A DNA stretch of 64,000 bases, taken from positions 1 to 64,000 of the forward strand of contig NZ_BDGT01000003.1 in the NCBI RefSeq assembly GCF_001748285.1. Reading direction: 5' to 3'. Below are positions 46,512 through 55,736 of this stretch, piece by piece (position 1 is the first letter of the stretch; every line of letters starts with the position of its first letter). This DNA comes from Thermogemmatispora onikobensis (GTDB lineage: Bacteria > Chloroflexota > Ktedonobacteria > Ktedonobacterales > Ktedonobacteraceae). Position numbers and translations under genes: made by a program. A model generated the notes under the pieces. It was given only the letters and a program-made list of their open reading frames with translations. It made no database searches and had not been told where the DNA came from.

Positions 46512-47621
46512 ATGGCCCACAAAGTCACGATACTCGATATTGCACGCCTGGCGAAGGTCTCCACGACCACCGTCTCGCGTGTCCTCCATAACAAGCCGGA
46601 TGTCGACCCGGCGACGCGCGAGCGCATCCTGCGCATTGTTGAGGAGCAAGGTTTCGTACCCAGCATCACCGCAGCCGGGCTAGCAGCTGGACGCAATCCC
46701 CTGATCAGCGTGCTGGTACCGGCCCTGACCTGGCCACTGATTCCCGAACTGCTCCTGAGTGTGGCGTCTGTTGTCGAGAGCACCTCTTATGAAATGGTGC
46801 TCTACAGCATCAGCAGCTCTAACCACGAGCGAGACTGTGGCAAAATTATCGACCGTATTCTCGCCACGCGGCTGACCGCCGGGCTGCTGGCCGTTTTCCC
46901 GGGTCAGTCTAGCCAGCACCTGACGCGGCTGCGTCGCCAGGGCTTCCCGGTTGTACTCATCGATGACCAGAGTCCGCCGCCGGAGGGCATTCCCTGGATT
47001 GGGGCCGACAATCGGCGTGGCGCCTACGAGGCCACCCGCCACCTGATCGAGCTTGGTCATCGGCGCATTGCTCACATCCAGGGGCCGCTCAAGTACTGTG
47101 TCTCCCACGAGCGCTATCAGGGCTACTGTGACGCGCTCCAGGAGGCTGGCCTGGAAGTAGACCCTTCGCTGGTTCTGGAAGGCGACTTTATGCCTGCGGG
47201 TGGCCAGCGCTGTGCTCTGGCGCTCCTTTCACGCCCCATCAGCGAGCGACCCACTGCCATCTTTGCTGCCAGTGACTACATGGCCTATGGCGTGATCGCT
47301 GCTGCCGAAACGCTCGGCCTGCGCATCCCCCAGGATCTGGCCTTGGTCGGCTTTGATGACAACCCCGCCTCTGCCCATGTGCGGCCCTCCCTGACGACGG
47401 TGCGTCAGCCGGTGCACGCGATGGGTGAGCAGGCCATCAAACTGCTGTTGGAGATAATCGAGCAGGAGCAAATGCCGCGGCGCCGTCGGCAGAGCATGCC
47501 CGCTACCGCCGAGGAGCCGCCGCATGAGGCACCGCGTCTTGTTCTGCCCACCAGCCTTGTGACCCGTGAGTCCTGCGGCGCCCTGCAGCGCCATCCCTCC
47601 GCGCTGCTCCCTGAGATCTAG
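46512..47621 (+). CDS. LacI-family transcriptional regulator, second copy
   Basis: 369 residues from the ATG at 46512 (MAHKVTILDIARLAK); a TTG at 46464 would add 16 residues. The HTH TILDIARLAKVSTTTVSRVLHNKPDV is followed by AAGLAAGRNPLISVLVPALTWPLIPELL, then the sensor domain with YQGYCDALQEAG, FAASDYMAYGVIAAAETLGLRIPQDLALVGFDDNPASAHVRPSLTTVRQP, which is strongly conserved in LacI proteins. It is only distantly similar to the repressor at 39157. The Ala-rich C-terminal 50 residues are an extension. It lies next to a glycoside hydrolase remnant, so it may once have controlled sugar-polymer genes; its operator-like site suggests autoregulation. Confidence 0.9.
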   Translation: MAHKVTILDIARLAKVSTTTVSRVLHNKPDVDPATRERILRIVEEQGFVPSITAAGLAAGRNPLISVLVPALTWPLIPELLLSVASVVESTSYEMVLYSISSSNHERDCGKIIDRILATRLTAGLLAVFPGQSSQHLTRLRRQGFPVVLIDDQSPPPEGIPWIGADNRRGAYEATRHLIELGHRRIAHIQGPLKYCVSHERYQGYCDALQEAGLEVDPSLVLEGDFMPAGGQRCALALLSRPISERPTAIFAASDYMAYGVIAAAETLGLRIPQDLALVGFDDNPASAHVRPSLTTVRQPVHAMGEQAIKLLLEIIEQEQMPRRRRQSMPATAEEPPHEAPRLVLPTSLVTRESCGALQRHPSALLPEI

Positions 47622-47981
47622 CTCGCCGTTGACTCGCTCGCTCGCTCGCAATGCGGTGGGCCTCTTCTCCCGCCTGCCTGGTCCGTGTTGGCGTTTGCCA
47701 CTACCTCTGTTCTTCTACTATACTCTCTTGCTCGCAGGTCTTGCCAACCGGACCAGGCGGCACCCTCCCCTCTCAAGGCAGCTCCGTCTCGCCCTTCCTC
47801 GCCATCCTTTTGCTCGCTCTGCTGTCCCTTGACCCTGCAGACCGCGCCCGGTAAGATTCTTCTCGAAGAGAACCCCAACCCCCCGGCAGGAACGTGTTTT
47901 CTGATAGAGAGGCATTTTCAATGGCTGAAAGGAAGCAACCTTCCTGTAATACCGGGAAGCAGAAATGATAAGGAAGGCCCG
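47622..47981. other. Intergenic region with promoter and CTCG repeat
   Basis: 360 bp. It starts with a (CTCG)4 run near 47633-47649, then the promoter at 47695-47724 and a long leader of about 250 nt. No gene is seen in it. Confidence 0.45.
47695..47724 (+). promoter_or_regulatory. Candidate promoter of the two-TM membrane protein gene
   Basis: TTGCCA (47695-47700), 18-bp spacer, TATACT (47719-47724). Confidence 0.5.
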
Positions 47982-48740
47982 ATGAATACACCGTTTGTCT
48001 TCGGCTGGCAGCAGCTCTTGCTTTTTGCCATCGCAGCCCTCGGCTTAGCCCTGCTTATCTACGCCATTCACGGCGTGGTCCGTGGCGAGAAGGTCTACTA
48101 CCGCCAAAAGCACCCCTACCGCAGTGAGAAAGAGGCCTGGGAGCACGGATGGTATGACCAACCCCATCGGCGTTTCTTTCGCTATCGGCGGCGCTATCGC
48201 GTGGGCCACGGTCTCGGGGGGCTGGTTCTGTTACTGTTCGCGATCTTGCTGCTTTGGCTGACCTCACTGATGCAAACCTATATTGGACTGACCGGCGACA
48301 TCAAGGTGGCCCAGGTCCGGGCCCATCCGGTTGCCAATATGCCCCACACGATGAATGTCGAGCTGGTTCTCTATGGCCAGGACGGTAAGCAGCTCTCCGA
48401 TAACTTTTATATTGTGGCCGGCGATGAGTGGATGCTCCAGGGCGACATTGTCAAGTACCCCTCCTGGCTGAATGTCCTGGGCCTCCATTCGGGGTACAAG
48501 CTGACGCGCCTGGAGGGGCGCTTTGATGATCCCAACCTGGAGGCAAATGCCAAGCACACGGTCGTGGTCCTGAACGGGGGCGATGATAACTTCTTCCAGA
48601 CAATGCGCAACCAGCGCGGCGGCTGGCTCTCCAACTTCGTGGAGGCCTCCTACGGCAATGCCGTCTTTAATCCAGCTGATGGCAGCTACGATGTCTTCGT
48701 CTCGCAGACCGGCCTGTGGGCGAAACGCACATCCTCTTAG
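47982..48740 (+). CDS. Membrane protein with two TM segments and conserved C-terminal domain, unknown function
   Basis: 252 residues from the ATG at 47982 with AAGGAAGG upstream; the longer frame through 47685 crosses non-coding sequence. Residues 10-28 (LLLFAIAALGLALLIYAIH) and 75-93 (GLVLLLFAILLLWLTSLMQ) are hydrophobic, separated by a very basic loop (RRFFRYRRRYR). The C-terminal 150 residues (TYIGLTGDIKVAQVRA, DEWMLQGDIVKYPSWLNVLGLHSGYKLTRLEGRFDD) look like a conserved extracytoplasmic domain that also occurs in proteobacterial membrane proteins sometimes labelled efflux components; I do not trust that label. Function unknown. Confidence 0.78.
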   Translation: MNTPFVFGWQQLLLFAIAALGLALLIYAIHGVVRGEKVYYRQKHPYRSEKEAWEHGWYDQPHRRFFRYRRRYRVGHGLGGLVLLLFAILLLWLTSLMQTYIGLTGDIKVAQVRAHPVANMPHTMNVELVLYGQDGKQLSDNFYIVAGDEWMLQGDIVKYPSWLNVLGLHSGYKLTRLEGRFDDPNLEANAKHTVVVLNGGDDNFFQTMRNQRGGWLSNFVEASYGNAVFNPADGSYDVFVSQTGLWAKRTSS

Positions 48741-48897
48741 CTGAGCGACAGCGAGCCACAAAGAAAGCCAGGAGAGCGCTTCAACGAGATGAGCGCCCGG
48801 CCACAAGGCAGATCGCTGGCGATCGAAACTTCGTCAGGGCCACCGCGCGTCTTGCATCTCGCTTGCGCTCGTTCGTCCGGCAGCCTACCTGTCCTTA

Positions 48898-49725
48898 TCA
48901 GCCCTGACGAGAGAGGGAGAGCACCAGCTCACGAGCCGTCTGCCAGGCTGCCGAGTGGGGATCGATGAGGGCAAAGTGATCGACCCCAGGCAGCTCGACG
49001 AGCGTGAGCTGATCTCCCGCTGCACGCGCCCGAGCGGCATAATCACGACTGATCTCCACAGGGACACGATCATCCGCCGTTCCATGAATCAAGACCTGGG
49101 GAACGCCGAGCGGTAGCAGAGCCGCAGGTGAGGCCAGCTGATAGCGTTCAGGCACTTCGTCGGGGCTTCCTCCCAGCAGCTCAGCAACAGCGTCACGCCC
49201 TAGATGGCGCCGCCAGCCAGTCTCTAGATCGACCACACCCGCCAGACTGATCGCGCCCTGCAAGGATAAGGCCCCCTCACTGACAAACAGCTCCCCCCCA
49301 GGACCGCTAGCCCGTTGCAGGAACAGAGGCCGCGCTGCCAGCCAGAGGGCAAGCTGCCCACCAGCAGAATGACCAACGGAGACGAGCCGTCTGAGATCAA
49401 GATGGAAGCTCTCCGCCATCTGACGCAGGGCGTCGACAGCCCGGGCGACATCCTGCAGAGTGCCTGGCCAGCCTCCCCCTTCGTCGCCCAGACGACGGTA
49501 CTCGATGTTCCAGGTGGCTAGGCCGTGAGCTGTCAGATCCTCGGCCAGCCCCTGCATGAGAGCGAGATCATAAGGATTGCGCCAGAAGCCACCATGAATC
49601 AGCACCACCACGGGATGAGGCCCCGGACCAGATGGCAGATGCAGCTCGCCAAAATGCAGCGACAAAGGACCATAGCTCAGGCGCCTCATCGGCGCTCCGG
49701 CAGCGGACGGATTCGTTATGCCCAT
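48898..49725 (-). CDS. Alpha/beta hydrolase, carboxylesterase / kynurenine formamidase-like
   Basis: 275 residues. Oxyanion-hole motif VVVLIHGGFWRNPYD (HGG at 44-46) and nucleophile Ser120 in VSVGHSAGGQLALW are typical of the HSL/kynurenine-formamidase-like branch; the catalytic His is in GVDHFALIDPHS near the C-terminus and a likely Asp in HGTADDRVPVE. Between the HGG and Ser motifs, NIEYRRLGDEGGGWPGTLQDV matches the formamidase-like group. The natural ester or amide is unknown. It is a single gene, leftward, with no related genes beside it. Confidence 0.87.
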   Translation of the reverse strand: MGITNPSAAGAPMRRLSYGPLSLHFGELHLPSGPGPHPVVVLIHGGFWRNPYDLALMQGLAEDLTAHGLATWNIEYRRLGDEGGGWPGTLQDVARAVDALRQMAESFHLDLRRLVSVGHSAGGQLALWLAARPLFLQRASGPGGELFVSEGALSLQGAISLAGVVDLETGWRRHLGRDAVAELLGGSPDEVPERYQLASPAALLPLGVPQVLIHGTADDRVPVEISRDYAARARAAGDQLTLVELPGVDHFALIDPHSAAWQTARELVLSLSRQG

Positions 49726-49942
49726 TGCTGCTTCCTCTCACTCACAAGATGAGCCAGCCCCGATTGGGACCGCGCACTTGTTCAGGATAACAGACGAGCC
49801 AGCCGGAAGACAAGCCAGAACTCCTCATATAAAATGAGGAGCTATCCACTCGTCGCAGATAGCTCCTCAGCCGGGATGAATGCCCGGACGAGTCTGGCAG
49901 CGGAAGGCCGCGGAAGCACTCCCCGGCCTCTTGTCCTTGCCT

Positions 49943-50404
49943 TTAGGACACCTCCGTCGTCAACCTGGATTCATCTCGGGCAGCCTGCCTGGCACGACGG
50001 GCCGCCATTGCTTCAGCATAGCGCACCGGGTCGGGCGTGTCCGGGCGCAGCGAGCGCGTGGCGCGGACCACAAAATGGACCTCGACGTCCTCGGTCTGGA
50101 ACATCTCTTTGGCATAGGCAATGGCGTCTTCCTGGCTGAACTCTTTGCAGGAACAGATATCTATATCGACCTCGCCGTACTCGGGCCAGGCATGCAGGCT
50201 AATATGGCTCTGGGCGATGATCACAAAGCCGGACATGCCAGAGTCGAGCGGATTCGGTGTCTCGATATCATAGAGGTGCACCGGACTCACCTTCTCCATC
50301 CCCACCCGCGCCGGGAATTCGTCCAACACGCGCCTGAGCAGCGGCTCGCTGGTCAAGAGTTCCCGTTTGCAGCCGTACAACTCCAGCATTAAATGCACAA
50401 GCAT
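49943..50404 (-). CDS. speD: SpeD-family pyruvoyl decarboxylase (S-adenosylmethionine decarboxylase proenzyme)
   Basis: 153 residues from the ATG at 50404 (AGGAGGAG upstream), the size of the prokaryotic class 1b (SpeH) proenzyme. The self-cleavage and active-site residues align with those of Thermotoga SpeH: Ser66 (Ser63), His71 (His68) and Cys86 (Cys83), in QSHISLHAWPEYG and DIDICSCKEF. The residue before the cleavage Ser is Gln65, where SpeH normally has Glu. AdoMet decarboxylase feeds aminopropyl groups to spermidine; some SpeD homologues instead decarboxylate arginine or ornithine. No speE or other polyamine gene is near, so the substrate is open. A minus-strand -10 TATAAT is at 50534-50529. 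Confidence 0.85.
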   Translation of the reverse strand: MLVHLMLELYGCKRELLTSEPLLRRVLDEFPARVGMEKVSPVHLYDIETPNPLDSGMSGFVIIAQSHISLHAWPEYGEVDIDICSCKEFSQEDAIAYAKEMFQTEDVEVHFVVRATRSLRPDTPDPVRYAEAMAARRARQAARDESRLTTEVS

Positions 50405-50959
50405 CGGGCTACTCCTCCTGTAGACGTCAAAAGTATGAAATCTGCGAGTCTTCACCCTTACTCGGCCCAGATTGCCAGGTTAGCGACTCGCTGCAATCAA
50501 TTCAAGTGCCGTTTTGAGCACAAGTGATATTATACGGTAGCAGGTCAACGGAACCACAAGGCGGCTGCGCTCGCACCCAGCCCGTTGGCGCTCTTCTCCC
50601 AGGAGAGGGATCTCAGAGCCGGCGTTGAACCAGAAATGCATCCAGCTCCCGAATGATTACTAAGGGGAGCCGTTTCATTGGCCTGCCTCCTCATCTGAAC
50701 GAGTAATCGAGCTCGATCGTTACAGTATCACTACGGCTGAGCTTAAGTTTCTCTCCATCTGCAAGCAAGCGCACTTCGATCGATCACTGGCCAGCACAGC
50801 CCCTCAGCTGGGATCAGCCGGGGAGACATGAGCAGACATATTGCTCCAGAGCAAGCGAGCGGGAAGAGATCAGCTCAGCAATTTGGGGAGGAATGGCGGG
50901 CGCTGCATGGCAGCAGTTCAACCGGGGCGCAGAAGCCCAGAGCCACCGCTCCCCAGCGC
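50405..50959. other. Intergenic region, no gene seen
   Basis: 555 bp upstream of speD. It holds the TATAAT box noted for speD and a symmetric stretch GTAATCGAGCTCGATCGTTAC-like at about 50704-50721 (CGAGCTCG core). The rest, including several short frames, gives no recognisable protein. Confidence 0.45.
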
Positions 50960-51814
50960 TCAACAAGCCTGGCGACGAGTGATCCGCTTCGCTCCTGCCA
51001 GCCACGCAGCACATCGGGGGCGGAGACGCTGGTGCGGAGAGGACCAGGCCCTGCTACCTGGATAGGTTGCCAGTAAAGGGGCCACCTTGCTTCCGTGGGC
51101 GCGAGTGATCTTTGCGCTTGTGCCTCGCTCACACTCAGGTCTGGCAATCCGCCAGGCAGCTCTCTCGATAGAGAGCAACCTCTCCCAGTCATGCTTCCTA
51201 TTGCGCGAGCCACCCAGCAGGAGCGGCATGAGGCTCGGCTCCTGCTCAAAGAACCGCGCTTTGAGCGCCAGCAGCCCTCTCCTTAAGGCCGGACGGCTCT
51301 GGCGCCGCGTGATCTCAGTCAAGAGAGAGGCTAAGGCGGGCCTGGCTTTGCTAACGGCGCGCCGGCTCCGCTGGGGCACTCTCTGAGCTAGCCAGACCTG
51401 CATCTTGATCGTGAGGTCGTCGGTTCCCTCCTGTAGCACCGTTTCCAGCGGCTGAGAGAGTGCATGGCAAGGAATGGCACCGCTTCTGCTGAGGATGTAC
51501 TGCTGCCACTGCTGCTGCTGCGATGTGTCCGTGCCACACACCACGCTTGCCACCACAAAGAAACGTGCTGCCTCCTGCCAGCACGCCATATGATCAGCTT
51601 CTGAGACGTGGTGGTCACCTGCTACTGCTCTGCCTGCCTTTACCTGCCGCCACCAATAAAGAGGCAGATGAGAGCCACACCACCAATCGGAGTGGTAGAG
51701 ACGTTCTTCTGACTGCTCGGATTGTTCAGATTGCTCAGACTGTCCGGATTCCTGGGCCACTGTCTGGTGACCGCGCTGGGTCTGTTGCCGACAATGTGGA
51801 CTCTGCTGGGCCAT
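50960..51814 (-). CDS. Hypothetical protein with QSE repeats, uncertain gene
   Basis: 284 residues from an ATG at 51814, which has only a distant AAGGA. Not recognised. A tetrad of QSE tripeptides (about residues 24-35) is encoded by varied codons (CAG/CAA, TCT/TCC/TCA), so it is an old repeat. Then come Trp-rich stretches (SDWWCGS, LYWWRQV) and a long basic, helical C-terminal half (RSRRAVSKARPALASLLTEI, ALRRGLLALKARFFEQEPSL). Codon use looks plausible but weaker than in neighbours. It could be a genuine lineage-specific gene, or a degraded one; no frame on the other strand is better. Confidence 0.4.
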   Translation of the reverse strand: MAQQSPHCRQQTQRGHQTVAQESGQSEQSEQSEQSEERLYHSDWWCGSHLPLYWWRQVKAGRAVAGDHHVSEADHMACWQEAARFFVVASVVCGTDTSQQQQWQQYILSRSGAIPCHALSQPLETVLQEGTDDLTIKMQVWLAQRVPQRSRRAVSKARPALASLLTEITRRQSRPALRRGLLALKARFFEQEPSLMPLLLGGSRNRKHDWERLLSIERAAWRIARPECERGTSAKITRAHGSKVAPLLATYPGSRAWSSPHQRLRPRCAAWLAGAKRITRRQAC

Positions 51815-52030
51815 AGCTGCTCGTATTGCCAATCCTTTCCTTCCTGGTCGGGTAGGTAGTGGTGCCGGACTCCGGCAAGCCTGGCTTTCAAGCAGGCATA
51901 CATGCAAATAACTCGCTCTTTGCCAGCCAGACACTGGGACCCGGCAAAGAGAGGGCAGCAGGATATGCCTCGCTCCTTTACTCTCTCTGCCAGTCCGTTT
52001 GTCCCGCTCACAGCCTGACAGGCGGTTGGC

Positions 52031-54028
52031 TTACTCAACCATCGCGCGCCGAATCTCGATGATCTGATCACGCAGCTCAGCAGCTTTTTCAAACTCCAGC
52101 TGCCTGGCCGCGGCGCGCATCTGAGCCTCCAGATTCTTGATCAGGCGCAGGGCCTCCTCCTTGGGGATGCCAGCCAGCGCTACAGAGGCTCCCTGCTCCT
52201 GCTGACTCCCATCCGCTTCCGCACCGCTCATCGCCTTGATGCGCTCAGAAAGCGTCTTAACCCCTTTCCTAATGCCTCGCGGGGTTATCCCATGCTGCTC
52301 GTTATAAGCCATCTGTAAGCGACGCCGGCGGTTGGTCTCATCAATGGCCCGCCGCATAGAGCCAGTGATCGTATCAGCGTACATGATGACTGTGCCCTCA
52401 ACATGGCGCGCGGCCCGACCGATCATCTGAATAAGTGAGCCTTCCGAGCGCAGGAAGCCCTCCTTATCTGCGTCCAGGATCGCCACAAGCGAGACTTCTG
52501 GGAGATCCAGGCCCTCGCGTAAGAGGTTAATGCCCACCACCACATCGTAAACCCCCAGGCGCAGATCGCGCAAAATGTCGACACGCTCGATGGTATCGAT
52601 CTCGGAGTGCAGATAATGGACTTTGATGTTCAGCTCCTGCAGGTAGTCAGCCAGATCCTCGGCCATCTTTTTGGTCAGGGTGGTGACCAGAGCGCGCTGC
52701 CCCTTCTCGACCCGCCGGCGAATCTCAGCTACCAGATCATCGACCTGGCCCCGCGTTGGGCGCACAACAATCTCAGGATCAACCAGCCCCGTCGGACGAA
52801 TGATCTGCTCGACAATCGCCTCGCTGTGCTCGTACTCATAGGAACCAGGCGTGGCTGAGACGAAAATCGCCTGGTTGATCTGGCGCTCAAACTCGGCGAA
52901 GGTCAGCGGGCGATTATCGAGCGCCGAGGGTAGGCGGAAGCCGTAGTCAACCAGCACCTGCTTGCGCGCACGATCGCCCTCGTACATGCCACGCACCTGG
53001 GGCAAGGCAATATGCGACTCATCGACCACCAGCAGGAAGTCATCGGGCATGTAATCAAGCAGCGTCCAGGGCGGCTCACCCGGAGCCCGTCCCGCCAGGT
53101 GCCGCGAATAGTTCTCGATGCCCGAGCAGATGCCGGTCTCGCGCAGCATCTCGATGTCGAAGTTCGTCCGCTGCTTCAGACGGGCCGCCTCCAGCAGCTT
53201 CCCCTCGGCCTCCAGTTCAGCCAGGCGCTCCTGCAGCTCGGCCTGAATCGACTCGATGGCCCGGTTGAGGCGCTCGCGCGTCGTGACCCAGTGCTTGGCT
53301 GGATAGATGTCCAGACGCTGCCGTCTCCCCAGTACTTCCCCAGTCAGCGGATCGATCTCAGTCATGCGCTCAATCTCATCACCAAAGAACTCAACCCGTA
53401 CCGCCACATCCTCATAGGCCGGAAAGATCTCTAGCACGTCGCCGCGGACACGGAAGCGCCCCCGCGTAAAGTTGGTGTCGTTGCGCTCATACTGAATCTC
53501 GGTGAGGTGGCGCAGGATCTTATCACGCCGCCGCTCCTCTCCAACACGCAGCGTAAGCACTACCTCACCGTACTCTTCCGGGCTGCCCAGACCGTAGATG
53601 CAGGAGACCGAGGCCACAATCAGGACATCGCGCCGCTCAAAAAGGCTCCTGGTCGCTGACAGACGCAGCTTCTCTATCTCTTCATTGAGGAGACTCTCTT
53701 TCTCAACATAGGTATCGGTACGTGGAATGTAGGCCTCTGGCTGATAGTAGTCATAGTAAGAGACAAAGTATTCTACTGCATTATTCGGAAAAAATTCCTT
53801 GAACTCACTGTAGAGCTGTGCCGCCAGGGTCTTATTAGGGGCCAGCACCAATGTTGGGCGCTGCACCTGCTCGATGACCTTGGCAACCGTATAGGTTTTG
53901 CCGCTGCCCGTGACTCCAAGCAGGGTCTGCATGTGGTAGCCTTTTTTGAGGCCCTCGACGAGCGCTGCTATGGCCTGCGGTTGATCGCCGGTTGGTGTGA
54001 ATGGCGCTTCTACTTTGAACTCCGGCAC
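52031..54028 (-). CDS. uvrB: UvrABC excinuclease subunit B
   Basis: 665 residues, family length. Walker A GVTGSGKT is at 38-45, the DNA-locking beta-hairpin with [12 protein letters not shown] starts at 91, then TDTYVEKES, the Y/R-containing helicase motifs ([20 protein letters not shown]), [10 protein letters not shown] and QMIGRAARH. The C-terminal UvrC-binding UVR helices end the protein ([26 protein letters not shown]). It verifies damage after UvrA and recruits UvrC. A -10 TATAAT is on the minus strand at 54153-54148. No uvrA or uvrC is near, and no clear SOS box was seen. Confidence 0.96.
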   Translation of the reverse strand: MPEFKVEAPFTPTGDQPQAIAALVEGLKKGYHMQTLLGVTGSGKTYTVAKVIEQVQRPTLVLAPNKTLAAQLYSEFKEFFPNNAVEYFVSYYDYYQPEAYIPRTDTYVEKESLLNEEIEKLRLSATRSLFERRDVLIVASVSCIYGLGSPEEYGEVVLTLRVGEERRRDKILRHLTEIQYERNDTNFTRGRFRVRGDVLEIFPAYEDVAVRVEFFGDEIERMTEIDPLTGEVLGRRQRLDIYPAKHWVTTRERLNRAIESIQAELQERLAELEAEGKLLEAARLKQRTNFDIEMLRETGICSGIENYSRHLAGRAPGEPPWTLLDYMPDDFLLVVDESHIALPQVRGMYEGDRARKQVLVDYGFRLPSALDNRPLTFAEFERQINQAIFVSATPGSYEYEHSEAIVEQIIRPTGLVDPEIVVRPTRGQVDDLVAEIRRRVEKGQRALVTTLTKKMAEDLADYLQELNIKVHYLHSEIDTIERVDILRDLRLGVYDVVVGINLLREGLDLPEVSLVAILDADKEGFLRSEGSLIQMIGRAARHVEGTVIMYADTITGSMRRAIDETNRRRRLQMAYNEQHGITPRGIRKGVKTLSERIKAMSGAEADGSQQEQGASVALAGIPKEEALRLIKNLEAQMRAAARQLEFEKAAELRDQIIEIRRAMVE

Positions 54029-54396
54029 AGATCTTGACCCCTTTACCTTTACGTCTCTTCGCGCTAGCCTGCCGATTCTTCTCTGTTCTGCTGTCTCTTC
54101 GTTTGCCTCAGCTTGAGCTTATGGCCGAGTCTCCAAAAGTCCTCACCATTATATCACCTTCTCTCCGCAGTAGCGACCCTCTCTTTTCTCTGGTATCTGG
54201 CGCTGACTGCCTGGCGCCAGGCTTGCCCCTTGTACTCGGCCCCCCGGTCTGGGACTCTGGGGGCAAGACCGATGTATGCCGCCCTTACCAGGCGTTATGT
54301 TAGAATGGTAGCAAGAGGCCAGGGGAAGAAGAAGCCCCCCTGCCTTTGTCACTACGCCAAGCCCAGAGAGAGTACCCACCCAAGGAGTCTTTGGTT
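54029..54396. other. Divergent intergenic region
   Basis: 368 bp. Contains the uvrB -10 box (54148-54153), a perfect 14-bp palindrome GCCTGGCGCCAGGC (54209-54222), and a GCCCCC/GGGGGC stem (54240-54264). A TAGAAT (54301-54306) is a possible -10 for the zinc-ribbon gene. Confidence 0.45.
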
Positions 54397-55500
54397 ATGG
54401 CGCAGGATTCGCCATTGTGGTCTTGCCCCCGCTGCGGCGCCCCGGCGAGACCCGGCCAGCGCTTCTGCCCTCACTGCGGCCTGAGTGCGGAAGAGGCTTT
54501 CTCTTACCAGATCGCCCAGCCGTCGCAGTCCAGACCTGGACAGCAGACGCCGGCAACGCCTGCTGTGGCTGCGCGCCCGCTTGCCAGGCGGCTTCCCCGG
54601 CAACGCTGGCTGCTCCCTGTGCTGCTTGCCCTTGTCGTCCTCGTTGTCCTCGGTTATGTCGCTGCTGGCCTGGCCGGGGTCTCTGTCCCTGGCTTCCGCA
54701 GTCAGGCCCAGGGACCAGTGACGACGTTGCAGCTCGATACTACGGTGACTTATGCGAGCGCGCGCATCATCATCCAGCGCGTTCAGCAGGCGCAGACCTT
54801 TGCCGATGATCCACACGCTACTGAAGACGGGATGGTGCGCGTCTTCTTGCACGAGGAGAATCCCACGGCCAGCCCCATTGTGTACAATCTTTACCAGTCT
54901 GCCCATCTGCTCGTGCCCGGCAAAGGCGAGCAGGCCCCTCTGCTTGTGACCGCTAATGGCTCGCTCGCTCCCCAGGCGAGCCGCAACAATCTGCTGGACT
55001 TCGCAGCTCCGCAGAATATCCCCCTCAGTAAGCTCATGCTGCGCCTGGGTACGGACAAGGAGGCCCAGATGGATATTCCTCTGACCAGGAAGCCGGATCT
55101 CTCACGCTACGCTCCCCGCAGTGTGAAGCTGCATACGCAATTGCAGTACTTCGGGCTGAATTGGACTGTGACCGGGGCTGCGCTGACCTGGAGCACTGAG
55201 GGCCAGCAGGCCCCACAGGGCAAGGTTTTCTTGACTCTGACGCTGACAGTTGAGAATACGCTGGCCCAGACGGCGATTCCCGGCTCCCCGTACGATTATC
55301 TCCGTCTTCAGACAGCCAACGGTGACAGAATTGCCCCAAGCTATAGTACGCTGCCCGTGGCCTTCTCCCAAGGAGCCAACAACCAGGGCGGTACCGTCAC
55401 TTTTACTGTTCCTCAGAAGGATCAGCAATTTACCCTGATCATGGGCCAGTCCAGTAGCGGCATGCAGAGCACAAGCGCGACGATTCGCCTGCTATCCTAG
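54397..55500 (+). CDS. Zinc-ribbon, single-TM protein with extracytoplasmic DUF4352-like domain
   Basis: 367 residues from the ATG at 54397 with AAGGAG upstream. Residues 8-28 form a zinc ribbon (Cys10-x2-Cys13, Cys24-x2-Cys27, WSCPRCGAP and FCPHCGLS). A Pro/Ala-rich linker precedes a single TM helix at about 73-95 (LLPVLLALVVLVVLGYVAAGL), and the rest lies outside the cytoplasm as a beta-rich domain with VKLHTQLQYFGLNWTVTGAAL, VFLTLTLTVENTLAQ and RLQTANGDRIAP, reminiscent of DUF4352 telokin-like folds. Such zinc-ribbon-TM proteins are common in Firmicutes and Chloroflexi; the role is unknown. Confidence 0.78.
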   Translation: MAQDSPLWSCPRCGAPARPGQRFCPHCGLSAEEAFSYQIAQPSQSRPGQQTPATPAVAARPLARRLPRQRWLLPVLLALVVLVVLGYVAAGLAGVSVPGFRSQAQGPVTTLQLDTTVTYASARIIIQRVQQAQTFADDPHATEDGMVRVFLHEENPTASPIVYNLYQSAHLLVPGKGEQAPLLVTANGSLAPQASRNNLLDFAAPQNIPLSKLMLRLGTDKEAQMDIPLTRKPDLSRYAPRSVKLHTQLQYFGLNWTVTGAALTWSTEGQQAPQGKVFLTLTLTVENTLAQTAIPGSPYDYLRLQTANGDRIAPSYSTLPVAFSQGANNQGGTVTFTVPQKDQQFTLIMGQSSSGMQSTSATIRLLS

Positions 55501-55634
55501 CCTGCCTCGACTGCCCAAGCTGGTCGGCATTGGCAGGCCGTCCGCTCATAGTGACGGCGAGTAGGGATCAAAGGCGAGCAAGCGCGGAAATGGGGAAGAG
55601 ACCAGACGGGCCAGCCCCGGTAGCCGGCCAAAAG

Positions 55635-55680
55635 TGCCTGTCCCAGGAAGGAAGGAGGTTGCACCTTCCAGGGACAGGCA
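55635..55680. terminator. Long hairpin between convergent genes
   Basis: 17-bp stem with one mismatch: TGCCTGTCCC-A-GGAAGG (55635-55651) against CCTTCC-A-GGGACAGGCA (55664-55680), 12-nt loop. On the minus strand it is followed by CTTTTGG, so it may terminate the leftward gene at 55737 and perhaps also the rightward one. Confidence 0.55.
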
Positions 55681-55736
55681 GCAATTGTGTTCCACAGGAG
55701 CAGCGAAAAGCAGCGGTTTCTGACTCACTCTGGCGC

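Noticed and set aside
47633-47649. (CTCG)4 run as a phase-variable repeat
   Set aside because: Short and outside coding sequence or promoter elements.
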